Of a stretch of 64,000 nucleotides of DNA, positions 33,933 to 45,093 are shown one piece after another. The first letter of the stretch is position 1. Every line of letters begins with the position of its first letter. The position numbers and the translations under genes were made by a program. The DNA comes from Heterobasidion occidentale (lineage: Eukaryota > Basidiomycota > Agaricomycetes > Russulales > Bondarzewiaceae). The stretch is taken from positions 1,240,001 to 1,304,000 of the forward strand of contig JBCAQO010000003.1 of assembly GCA_039111635.1 (NCBI GenBank), read 5' to 3'. The notes beneath the pieces were generated by a model. The model saw only the letters and a list, made by a program, of their open reading frames with translations, searched no databases and was not told the DNA's origin.

Positions 33933-36329
33933 TCACGCACCGGTTTTGCCTTTCGCCAACGTTAACACGAGGGGCATAGTTGGCTGGGACGATCCCTCTA
34001 CTACCGGCCCAGAGACCCCTCCCATGGTCCAGGAGATGTGCTTCTTGGATGGTGCAAATTGAAAAGCGGGCAGCAGAGCCGCAAGTATCACCTCTAAAAA
34101 TGAACGCAAAGCTTATAGTTAGCGTTTACATCACGGCCGGTAGAATATACTGACTCATTTCCAACTGAGAAAACTTGAATCCACTGCAGCATTCGCCGAC
34201 AGTCAGTTTTACCAGAGCAAGCGTGAAAATCAGGGCTGCTTACATGCATGCACGTCCTCCACCCAGGAACGTTAAGCTGTTGTAATCAGAATCGTGATTC
34301 ACAATGCCTTATGCTTTAGAGCCCGAGAAGCGGATGACCTACGTATTGGCGTAGACTCCAGGAATGTGAGCTTCCGTTACACTGGAAGGCAATGGCGCAA
34401 GCCATCTCTCGGGCTTCCACTCCAACACATCCGGGCCCCAGATGCCGGGGTCTCGATTGACAGAGAGGATGCTGACAATAATGCCCGTGTTGTTGGGGAC
34501 AAATATTTCCGACATCTTTTTCCCGTCGACACCTATTATCGGCGTCCCGAGCTGCAGCATTATGTCCTTGCGACAGCTGCGTAAGAAGCTCAATATTTTC
34601 CTCTTGAATCGTCGACTCGATAAACTTACGTTCGGTTGACAGATACAGCTGGAGGATGTCTGTGAAATAAAGTAAATCAGGATATCTTCGATGAACTGTG
34701 AAACAACGCACAGCCTGAGGGTTTCCCTTACTACGGCTTCGAGGTACGGGAGAGCGGTGAGCTCGTCAAAACTCAGATCACCGCTAGCTGTAGCCTCGGA
34801 CAACTCCGCACGCAGCTTGTCTTGAACTGATGGGTTCTCGGTGAGAAGTTGAAAAATCCGAGAGAGGGCGGAGGATGAGGTATCCATAGCTGCAAATATC
34901 AAAGTACTATTGAGATATTAGCAGGCACCATAACCTTCTAGAAGGGGGTATACTTACTTCATCTGAGCTAGCAATTCAGACTCGGGAAGACGATCCTCCT
35001 CCGCGGCATCCAGATTTGCTCTCACTGGTGCAGCAAATTGAATGGTCAGGCGACGCCTCTCGATGGAGCAACGAGTACGTACGAAGAACGCTCGTGATAT
35101 CCTTCCCTTCTCCTACCTGCTTTTCAAAACAGCCTCGTCGCCCATCTCCAGAGCCCTTTTCTTACTATCGAACACGTGTCGGGAAGTATGGTCCATGACG
35201 CTCACAATCCCGACGAGATTCTGCCATTCTTTCCAAGGAATGTATTTGGCTGCAAATTTTCTGAAGGCGGCATTTCCGACCTTGACCAACCAAGGCAGGA
35301 ACTGTCCTGCGATCATCATCTGAGGGGACGCAATCGTCGGTCTGTCGAGAACGCGTAAGTAAATGCACAGGGCGACATAGACGCTACTCACAGGAGGTTC
35401 TTCGTTGCGTTAGCATACACATTCTTGGCATTGACGTCCATACTGTCAAACGAGTATCCAAGCCCTCCTTGACCAATGATTTCAAGAGCAGCACGGGACA
35501 TCCAATCCATCATGTCGACTTCGGCCCTTCCCTTTTCGTTCTCGATCTTGACTGTTAGGACGTCCCGAAGCTATAAGAAAAGGGGTATACAACGATACAA
35601 CGATGAGGCTTCATTTGATCATCGAGATGTGAGCGCTCACTTGGTGAGCTATCCGATCAAATATGGGAGTCATGTAGCGCATGTGGCTGCTAGAGAAAAC
35701 GGGGGTCAGGAGTTTCCTCTGTCGCTTATGGTCTTCCCCTGTGGCAGAGATATGTTGGCACCGTTTTTCGGGTCATTTTACGTCGGAATACTCACCCAGA
35801 GCCGACACCAGACCCGGACCAAACACGAGCTTATTCATCCTGAAGAACGCGTTAATCGCCTGCTGAGTCCACCCGCAGATTGAAAAAATATCCCTTACTC
35901 GATCGTCTCTGATGGTTCTTCGAATGTATATTGGTCTTTGATGAGTATCTGATAGAGCGCCCGAGTATCGCTGACGTAGAGAAAGGCGTCCTATGACAAA
36001 GGTAAGCATAAACAACAAAAATTCGTTTATCTTCGTACTCACTCCAAGGATACCATTGAGCTTCACGATTCTTCCATAGTTGGCCGCGATATCGGCGTGA
36101 AATTTCCAGCCATGAGGATCGTGGACTTCGCCCATGTTTCCTGGACGTCGTCCTCAGTGGCGAGGATCGTATGACAGAACCGATAAGACTGACCTGACCA
36201 GAGAGACTTGCTGGGAGGACCAGGGATATTCCGCAGGGGCGCTTGCTTAACCCAGCGAGTGACCAACTTCCATATCAAGGCTATCCCGCACGCCGCAAAA
36301 AGGCAAGCGGCGAATTGCACAGCGAGCAT
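33933..36329 (-). CDS. Cytochrome P450, tandem copy 3, apparent frameshift
   Basis: ATG at 36329 (MLAVQFAACLFAACGIALIW), hinge LRNIPGPPSKSLWSG, I-helix LIFAAMDTSSSALSRIF, K-helix EAVVRETLRLHPP, WKPERW, heme loop FLGGGRACIG with Arg and Cys present, end AKGKTGA. The Trp lost in copy 2 is present here (PWKEWQ). In the exon coding GDEAVLKQVGEGKD, however, this copy reads GCTGTTTTGAAAAGCAGGTAG: two extra bases (forward run tttt at 35121-35124, tt in copy 2) shift the frame to a stop after LKSR. No alternative splice that restores phase is obvious. Because other conserved genes here show similar homopolymer indels, this may be a sequencing error in a functional gene. Confidence 0.82.
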
Positions 36330-37686
36330 AGTATTGCAGAGAAGAGTGAAGGAAGGGCAGACTGCTACAAGGGACAATCAGCCTATGAAAGGTTACGATA
36401 CGAGCAATACAGACACTAACCCTTTATACCTCGCGCGGGGTCGGTTGTCAGGCCCTTGTGGGGCTCAGGATGATTCATGGGAACGGATCCTATTACCCTC
36501 GCCAATTCAGGCAGAATCAGCCACTCGTCGAAGCTGAGAGCGTGTCCAAGCGCCCTGAAGATATCGTCATGCTGTTGGAGTCCTTACATTCTATGTGCTT
36601 CTCGACAGCCCGAAACTCCTTGATGACCCAATGTCTTGTTTGTCTGAGCATGCGAAACCCCTTCAAAAGACGACGTTGTCGACACGACAGATGGTATCGC
36701 CGCACTCGGCGATACTATGAAGCGACCATGGACATCGCGCTAGCGCCGCCGACATGCTCCGCGAAACCACGAATGCGACCCAATCGTCTGGAACACGGAG
36801 CTTGAGTAAGTAAACGTACTCTGGAATACGAATTACGGCCTTCTGGATGTCATGTGCCGACAATCGAAGAAACAATTTGATGCTTTGAGGAGGGAAGATG
36901 AGTGACTATCAGTTGTCCAATTTGTTGTCGGTCGAAGCAGACGAGTTCCTATCAGAAATTGCAAGCCTTTCGAGGCAACGATTCACATCGCGAGATCTCA
37001 CCGTCACACACTTGTATAATTAGCCTGGGGTTTGACTGTTCAATGATCCCCTAATCAACTCGACACTGAGGTCATCACAGGAGGAATTAACTCCGGGCTC
37101 GAGACGAAGTGGAGGCGCGTGCAGTCGGGCATAGGTTGGAGATTGGCTTCGATGAGCGGAGGTATGCCCGAGGTGCGTCATGAAACTCGCAATTTACCGA
37201 TGTCGCAGGCCAGAGGCATCCAAAGCGGAGCGCTTTACGAAAAAACAACAGTCGCATCTTGACATCCAAGGACAGTGGCGACATCTGTCAGAGGTATAAA
37301 ACTTTTTCAATCGACTGATTATCAGGAAGGTATTTTTAGATTATCTGCGCCTGAGCATTCCCTAAAGCTGAATATGTCAATGCAGCAGACACCAGGTGAC
37401 AAAGTTAAAACCGGATGAGGTATGTATTTTTCGCACCCTACCTGCGTTGTGCGCGCAGCAGCGACTAGACACTCACTGCCAGGAGAAATATGATATATCT
37501 TGTACTCTCAGCCCCACCTCAGAAAGAAAACCTGTTGTTACAATTCGGCTTCTTCCACCGCTATTCACACATGCGTGTTATTCCACAACGACCTCACCAC
37601 GAACTCATCTGGATCCGGCTCCTCTTCGACACCGCCCCATTGAACACAAACGACACTGCGCCACAGGAACGACCTCAGCGCAACTA
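36330..37686. other. Spacer between P450 copy 3 and beta-mannosidase
   Basis: 1,357 bases holding the copy 3 promoter and the parent sequence of the duplicated block at 32160-33207. No intact gene; short ORFs only. Confidence 0.55.
36422..36428 (-). promoter_or_regulatory. TATA box of P450 copy 3
   Basis: TATAAAG on the minus strand 93 bases before the ATG; the CGCGCGAG next to it is shared with copy 2. Confidence 0.55.
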
Positions 37687-40600
37687 TCACAAGGCCGGCA
37701 AGCACGACGCACCTGTCCTATCCATTCCTGGGACAAGGTAGAACCCGTTTGACGGGACGCCCGTAACGGCGTCAGCGAAATACCCGACCGAGCCCGCCGG
37801 GTGATCCAGCCACGTCCACGGCGCGACGCCCCCCTTGGCCGACAGCGTGAACGTCAGACCGCCGCCGTGCGCGACGCTGATCTGCGGGTCGACGAGCGGC
37901 GCGGTCGCCAAAGACGCAGGCGTGAACTAACACACCGCGTATGAGCAAACGAAACAGAGCAAGAGCGAGGCCCAAGAGGAGACGCGTTACAAACTGCTCG
38001 TTCGTGACCGTCCCGCCGTCCACCTCCGCCGTCAGGTTCAGCAACAACCACACCTCCGACGCGCCCTTACCCTTCGGCAAGATGCTCTCGAGCCCCTGTC
38101 CCCGAAACAGCACCGAGTTGTTCAAGCTCGGCACCACGAACGCCTTGCGCGCCGTCTCCAGCGCGTGGCCCTCCCAATCGAACCACGTCCACTGCGCCGT
38201 GCCGCGCACCGCCTCCCACCGGTCCGACGTGACGACGATCTCCAGGCTTGCGTTCGTCGGCGTCCAGAACGCGTTGATCACGACGGGCTGATACACGCTG
38301 CTCAGCGTGTACTGCAACACCTTCCACCGGCCCGAGTACTCGATGCTGCTCCAGCTCGCGCCTTGCCAGATGTCGTTCAGCTGCCACACGAGCGCGCCGA
38401 GGTTGTTCTCGCCCAGTCCCGCGCCGCGCCGGTACCACGCGATCTGCGAGCCCATTGTCATCGCCTGGAAGATCTGCGTGCTCCAGCACCACTGGGCGAA
38501 CGTCTGGTTCGAGTCGGACGTGCCGGGCGTCGGCAGCCAGAGCTCGACGGCGGTCGTCATCTGCGCTTGCCCCTGCGCAGCGTTTGGATTCGGGAACGCC
38601 AGGCTTCCGGCGGGCGGATGATGATCGCGCGAGGCGACCACGGTCGAATTGAAAGAAAAGTCATCCGGGGACGTGAGTACTTCCTCCCAGCTGTAAAACG
38701 ACGGCTGAGAATGGAAACTAGAGCGGAGTCGATCGCTGTCAGCCGTTGGTTCGCTTTTCGTCGCGAAGATATTTACCCGAATTCGTTGACAAACCTAAGA
38801 ATACATCCGTCATCGTGACGCTCATCAGATATACCACCGGAGCGACGCACCGAGATACAGGGAAGGTGCTGTAATTGAAAGCTTGCGAACCGTCGTAGTT
38901 GTATCGTTCTACCGAACATATGCCAGCCCTTGTGAGCGAGCTCGTGTTGCATTTTATATCGTACTACGTACCGCTGTTCCCATAGATCTCGCCCGGCGTC
39001 CCGTTCGCGAACCTCAGAACCAAGGGGTCGATACTCAGCACCCCGTGCGTCGTCGAACAATCCGTGTACGGAACCTGGTCCAGCTCAGGAAATTGCACAA
39101 ATGTATATGCGCGTTCCGCCGTCCACGAAACTCACCGAGTTAGTCTCGTCGTACGCCGTATCGTGTAGAATATCCTGGAACAGCGTGACATACTGCCCAA
39201 GATCGAAATCCCCCATTAACAGCTAGCCAATACGACACACGTACTTCCCACTCACCTCATCCAGATAGTGCTTCGCGCCTTCCACCCCGCTCACATTCAC
39301 CCCCTGCACGATGCCCTCGATCTCGTTCCCGCCCGCCCACTGCACGTTGCTCGCATGCCGGTTCACCCTGCGCACGTTCTGCCGCACCTCGACATCCACC
39401 GAGTCGAGCAGCCAGTCGTCGAGCGCATACAGCGCGTCGGAGAAGATAAACTCGGACCACGCAAGGATCCCGAGCGCGTCGCACGTCGCGTAGAACGAGT
39501 ACGTGTCCGTCGCGTGCGGCGGATAGGCCAGCGTCGTCCCCACCGACGTGCTCGACGGCTGGTACACCCCGCCGCCCCACACGCGCAGCTGTGCACCCGG
39601 TCCGTCGAGTCAGCGGCGAACCCAAATCCGACCGCATCCAGAACCGCGGCGCACCATGTTCTGCCCGCTCCGGACCGCGCTCTCCAGCACCCACGCGACC
39701 TGCGCGTCCGTGATGCGCGCGTAAAACGGGTCGAACGGGATGATGTTTGTTCCCAGCGCGTAGAATGCCCTGCCGTTCACCTCAAAATGCCACTGGTCCC
39801 CTGGCGTGATGCCGCGCGCGGCGACCTCCGCGTCGGGGTACCGCGTCTGCGCGAGCCGGATGGTCCGGAATCCCACAGGCGTCGTGAGCGTGATCGAGCC
39901 AGCGCCAGAGCGGGAGGTGCTGTTGTCGAAGGGGCGAGATTCGGAGAGGTGGAGATCGAGCGTGAGCGTGAGGTTGTAGAGCTTCGGCGTGCCGAGGTTG
40001 TGTGGGTACCAGCGCTCGGGGGCGCTGTCGTGGATCGTCCAGTCGGCGGTGCTGAGCCAGGTGGGCACGCTCACCACGCTGTGGGACCCTGTGGAACTCG
40101 CTCGAATGGCCGGCAGAGCGATCGGGTGCGACGTCAGGCCGAGTTCAGCGATGGACAGCGTGAGCAAGGGCGAGGGCGCGTCGACGACGGAGTGCACCGC
40201 AAGTGACACGTTAACGACCCACGGCGCGGTCTCGTCGGGCGGGTCGCCTGTCGCTGCGACGTATCCTTGCTTGAAGATGTCGATCGAGGACTCGGAGATG
40301 AGGATCGGCGAGCTCGATGAGGACGTTTGCGAGGCATCTGTGTCTGACACTTTGGGGTCGCTAGGATTGGACAGAGTGATGAAGTACGCAGGTTTGTGTA
40401 TGCCCGAGGGGACAAACGCGGGTCCCTGCCATAGGCAACACGTTCGAAGGTCAAAGATAGTCCAAGCATGCGGCGAGAGGTACGAACCCAGTCCCATCCA
40501 AAGTCTGACTGGATTTTGCGGACCCACATACGCACGCCAGGATACTCAAACTACACAGAACGAGACGCATGAGCCCCTCCAAGCAACGCAAATCATCCGC

Positions 40601-41259
40601 GAAAACAACGCGCACATCACCGGTCACTGGGAAATGCTCTGCATCCGGCCTGGCGGTGACGTTGAGGCCGTACCACCAGGCGGACTCGAAGGCGACGGTG
40701 AGGTTCGTGTTTTTGCGGAGGGGACTCGCGAGAATATCGGACACGTCGAAGACGTACTGTTGGAACTGGTTGTTGACCCACGCGACGGGCTGGCCTGCGA
40801 GGGTCTTTGTGGCGCATATAGTAAGGTCTCAGTGCTGGAACGTGCAAGCATGGCTGCGTACGATGTTCGCAATGGTGTCGATTCCGTAGAAAACAAGGAG
40901 GGTCTTTTGTGCGTTCTTAAACGTGTTTGAGCGTATGAAAGAAGAAACGTCCGCGGTGTACGTCCAGTTGTCGTTTGTGATCCACCTCTGAGTGAAATCT
41001 GGAGAGTAGAGCCGATGGTCGGCGCATATGCTACAAAACGGCAGAATATATGCGCACCATTGAGCTCCAGCAAAGGCTCGGTGATGACGCCGGCCTTCAA
41101 GAGGTCGAGATGCACTTGAGAAGGAAGCGAGCCTGGCACGACGACAGAGCCATTCTGATTGCTGAGCGACCAAGAGAGATCAGAGAGGCTAAAAACGTCG
41201 GCAAAAGCGCGACCGTGGAGACATGCGAGCAGGAGCCCCAAGCGTCGCAGTCGACCCAT
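37687..41259 (-). CDS. mndA: Secreted beta-mannosidase (GH2)
   Basis: Begins MGRLRRLGLLLACLHGRAFA, a signal peptide (an upstream in-frame Met at 41304 is less likely), followed by LSWSLSNQNGSVVVPGSLPSQVHLDLLKAGVI, the GH2 N-terminal fold. Then WTYTADVSSFI, AWVNNQFQQYVFDVSDIL, RKIQSDFGWDWGPAFVPSG, GTNIIPFDPFYARI, LRVWGGGVYQPS, ILAWSEFIFSDALY, WAGGNEIEGI (acid/base Glu) and FVNEFG (nucleophile Glu, exon near 38785). NLGALVWQLNDIWQGASWSSIEY follows. The last exon (AHGGGLTFTLSAKGGVAPWTWLDHPAG) follows an intron ending GTTAG. It releases terminal beta-mannose during hemicellulose breakdown. All junctions checked were in frame. Its 3' end was copied to 33 kb. Confidence 0.92.
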
Positions 41260-41478
41260 GACGAGGCGAGAGAAACGAAGGAGAACGTGTGGGCCATCGC
41301 GCACGTCGGGTTTAAAACGAAGAGCTGGGGAGAGAGAGAAGAGGAGGCAGGTGACCGCGCACGATGGGCACGAAGGAGCGGAGAAACACGTACAGCGCCG
41401 AAAAGAGGACCGCGTCAGGCGATCGATGATGTCAGCGCTCGCTCTCCCTCTGACTGCGACGCCGACTCACGACTCACG
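41260..41478. promoter_or_regulatory. Short divergent promoter
   Basis: 219 bases shared by the mannosidase and the unknown plus-strand gene. No element was recognised. Confidence 0.4.
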
Positions 41479-42913
41479 ATGGACGACCAGCCGCTCTCGC
41501 TCCAGGCCTTCCTCCAGCTCCTCACAGCCAGCAAGCTCCCCATCACACGCGCAATGGCCGTCGCCGCAAAGATGTCCGCTGTCCTCCGTTCCCCGCGCAC
41601 CGTGCACTCACCCCCATCCACAGATACAAACAGCACAACACCCCCGCCCGCCTCGGCCGACTCACCAACCTCGACCTCGCAAACCTCGGCATCACCGACA
41701 AAGACGACCGCAAGCTCGTCCTCGGTGCCATCGCCAAGGCCGGGTACCGCGCGCAAGCCGTCCACGACGCCAAGCTCGCGGAGGGCAAGAAACGCAAGGC
41801 CTCCGGCGCAAGTACAGGAGCAGATGCCGAGGAGGGGCGCGATGCGAGCATGGAGGCAGGGCCATCCAAGGTGCGTCTGGCGCGTAAACGACATTTCTCC
41901 TCGGGGCCTCACGCACCCGCCGCGACCCAGCCCAAATCTCCCCCTCCGCGCCCCACAAAACGCCGCAAACGCGCGCCCGCCGCCGATCTCTCCACGAACG
42001 AGTTCCTCCCCGAGCGCTCCGCACAGGACGCCGCCGAGCTGAGCACCCTCGACTTTGTCGAGCTCCTCGACGAAGCCGCCCTCGCCACCAAATCCACCAT
42101 CGTCAACCGCGCCCCGATCATGATGGCCTGGGCCTTCATCGTCGCCGAGCGCCTCGGCTTCCAGCGCGCAGAAGCCCTCAGCATCGGTGCGTCTCCCACT
42201 CTTAACAATCTCCATCACCTCACCGCCCGCTCACCGCGCCCCCAGCCTCCGTCTACACCGAAATGAACGCCATCTCCAAAGGCGTCGCCCTCAACATCTT
42301 CCCCAACACCCAGTCATACACAGCCGCCGCAGCCGACGCCTCCCCGCACGGCGCCCAGCCCTACGTCACCCTCCTCTCCCGCCGCGTCCCCCTCCTCCAA
42401 ACCGCCGCGGGCACCTGGCGCGCCCTCGCCCTCTCCCCCTCCGCGCACGCGGGCCCCGCCCCGCCCGGCGCCGCGCACGCCTACATCGCCCGTGCGCTGA
42501 AGCACACCGCCCCCGCGGTGCTCGGCGCGCTGCGCCTCCTCGCCGCGAGCTACACGGACGCGGACGCGCTCAACCGCGACGGGTGGGCGCTCTACGCCGC
42601 CTTTCGGCCCGCGGTTGACGGCTGGGGCCAGCGCGGGGAGGTGCGGTGCGCGACGATCTTGGGCCTCAGGAAACAAAACGCGCGCGCCCCGGTACCGGGG
42701 TCGGGGTCGGGGTCAGGGGACGCGAGGCTGAGGGAGGGCTTGGTCGAGTTTGAAGAGAGTCGAGAAGGCTCCGAGAAGCCTGGTCCAGGCGCGGACACCC
42801 TGCAAGCAGCGGACGTGGGCGGCGTCAAAGACGAACCTGACTCCACGCTCTCGGACGACGACGCGCTGTTCGACGACACCTTCACCGCCGAAGATCTCAG
42901 CCACCTACCATGA
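41479..42913 (+). CDS. Uncharacterised fungal protein, helical N-terminus and acidic tail
   Basis: Not recognised. Spliced start MDDQPLSLQAFLQLLTASKLPITRAMAVAAKIYKQHNTPARLGRL (intron after the split codon AT/A) and TNLDLANLGITDKDDRKLVLGAIAKAGY, predicted all-helical. Then a Lys/Arg-rich, NLS-like stretch (KKRKAS; PTKRRKRAPAAD). A conserved-looking core follows: LDFVELLDEAALATKSTIVN, RAPIMMAWAFIVAERLGFQ, then RAEALSIASVYTEMNAISKG across an intron. The C-terminal acidic tail is VKDEPDSTLSDDDALFDDTF. The basic motifs and acidic tail suggest a nuclear protein, but that is inference. The C-terminal 85 codons recur after the gap at 61.6 kb. Confidence 0.75.
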
Positions 42914-45093
42914 CCTCACACGCTAGCGCATGCTTGCTTGCGATACGTCTATCCCCAACGACGCGATGGCTCCACATTAGTGTATAGCGCTGTAAGAGAT
43001 GACAAGAAGACGACGACGGCGGGCGGCGCAGCCGTGCGCCGTTCGGGCCATTATTCCCTGTACGATAACACGACACTCTATCTATTCTAGCCACGTCCGC
43101 AGTTCCACAGAGTCCCACTCCACCTGCCCCCGACCTGGCTTGTTTTAGACGAGGCTCTTGATGACGGCCGCGGTGAACTCGGACGTGGTCGCGGAGCCTG
43201 CAAGACGTCACGAGAACAGTCACGACGGACAGCCAACGGGGAGAAACGAGACGGGGACGTACCACCCATATCGGCCGTGCGGACCTTGCCGGCGTTGATG
43301 ACGTCAAACGTCGCGCGCCCGATGTTGTTCGCGATGTGGTCGAGGCTGGGACGACGAAGGGGTCAGACGCGGAGTGAGCGAGGAGCAGAGGCGCGTTACC
43401 CGAGATGCCTGAGCATCATCGTGGCGGAGAGGATCATGGCGGCGGGGTTAGCGCGGTTGGTGCCCATGATGTCCTTCGCGACGTGACGGCAGCCAGGCTC
43501 GAACAGCGCGTATTCCTGCACAGAAAGCATCAGAGACGCGAAGATTCCACGAGAGGCGCAAGGCTCACACGACCGACGTTGCACCCGGGGACGATGCCGG
43601 GTCCGCCGACGAGGGCGGCGCCGATGTTGGACACGATGGCGCCGTACAGGTTGGGCATGACCATGACGTCGAATTGGGTCGGGCGTGCGACGAGCTGCAT
43701 GGACGTGTTGTCCACAATCATGTCGTTGAACTCGATGCCCGAGGAGCGGTACTCCTCCGCGACGCGCCGGAAGGTGTTGAGGAAGAGGCCGTCGCCGAGC
43801 TTCATGATGTTCGCCTTGTGCACGCAGGTGACTTTCTGCAGATGGTGTAAGGACTCCGTTCGCAGAGCGTAGTGGGCGCGCGAACTCACCTTGCGGTTGT
43901 TCTTGAGGGCAAAGTCGAAGGCGAAGCGCGAGATGCGCTCGGCCTTTGCGCGGGTGGAGACCTTCAAGCTCTCGACGACGCCCGGGTAGCTCTGGTGCTC
44001 GAGGCCGGAGTACTCGCCTTCGGTGTTCTCGCGGATGATGGCAAAGTCGACGCCGGAATGGCGGGTGGGGAAGCCGGGGAGGGACTTGCAGAGGACGACG
44101 GAGGCGTAGATGTCGAGCTGCTGGCGCATGGCGACATTCCAGGAGATGTGGCCGGACTGGGAAATGGGAGTGAAGAGAATGCCTGCACGGAAGAGACGGG
44201 TGAGGTCATGCGAGAAGCGACGGGCGGAAGAACGCGGAAGGGGGAGGGGGGGAGGGCGTACCCTTGAGGCCGACTTTGTTGCGCTTCAAGCTCTCCATAG
44301 CCTGCTTGAAGAGGTCTTCGCCGGCCGAGGACATGCCCGAGACGTCGTACTGGTCCCACTCGATGGGGGCGTTGACATGCTCGAATATTTCCTTGACGGA
44401 GTCTGTGATTTCAGCACCGATCCCGTCACCGGGGATGAGGGTGACCTGGAGGGAGAAAACGGTCAACAGGGGGACTAGCAGGCGGGCACGACGGGACGCA
44501 CGGTGTGCACGCCGCCGTATTTTGTGGGAGGCTAGGGCGGGAGGTGAGTGCGTGGGGCGAAGGAGGTGAGAGGGGACGCACTCGCTCTGCGACCCTTGGG
44601 AAGCCAGCCGAGAGGGTTGTGGCTGTGCGCTGTGAGAGGTGAGCTGGACGCGAGTCTGGCCGGAGAAGGGCGGGCGACGTACGGCCTGGGCGCGGGCGGG
44701 GCGAGAGGCTGCGGCGAGGGCGTTGCGCAACATGGCGGATGAGGAAACGAAGAGGAAATAATCCAGCAAAGCAGACGCTCTTCGCTCCGGAACAGATCGG
44801 CCGTCCCGGAGCAGCGAGCACGGGATCGCCCGCCCGATCCCATCTGCGTCACGAGACGCTGACCTCCGCGGCCCTCGTCATCAGCGCGCTCGGACTCGAG
44901 TCGATCCCGTGCCAAGTACGAGTTCTCACCCGTTTGGGTTCTGGCTGGCGAGATGCTCGACGCTCGCCGTTCTTTATCACCCAGTCGAGCACCACGCCCC
45001 GTCCCCGTCCCCGCCCCCATGCCCCCTCACCGACCCCACAAGGACACGACGCCCTCCTGCGTCTCCGACGTTCCCCACACCACCCCCGCTCGC
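42626..45093. repeat. Segment repeated at 61565-64000 (first copy)
   Basis: Runs from the last exon of the unknown gene through all of IDH1 into the first exon of the alpha/beta hydrolase. It matches the end of the window almost base for base with a constant offset of about 18,910, including introns and UTRs. Confidence 0.95.
43145..44733 (-). CDS. IDH1: NAD-dependent isocitrate dehydrogenase, subunit 1
   Basis: Mitochondrial TCA-cycle enzyme subunit (isocitrate to 2-oxoglutarate, NAD). The N-terminus [17 protein letters not shown] is a basic, Ser/Ala-rich targeting sequence. Then [161 protein letters not shown], ending in AAVIKSLV (TAA at 43145-43147). Features such as [12 protein letters not shown] place it with the Idh1 (regulatory) rather than the Idh2 subunit. 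Many small introns; the frame is consistent. It is divergent from the alpha/beta hydrolase. A second copy lies at 62055-63646. Confidence 0.95.

Noticed and set aside
25815..36329. P450 array as part of a secondary-metabolite gene cluster
   Set aside because: No polyketide synthase, peptide synthetase, terpene synthase, transporter or cluster regulator lies in the window; only P450 copies and GH2 genes.
39268..40206. 312-codon plus-strand frame
   Set aside because: Antisense of conserved beta-mannosidase exons.
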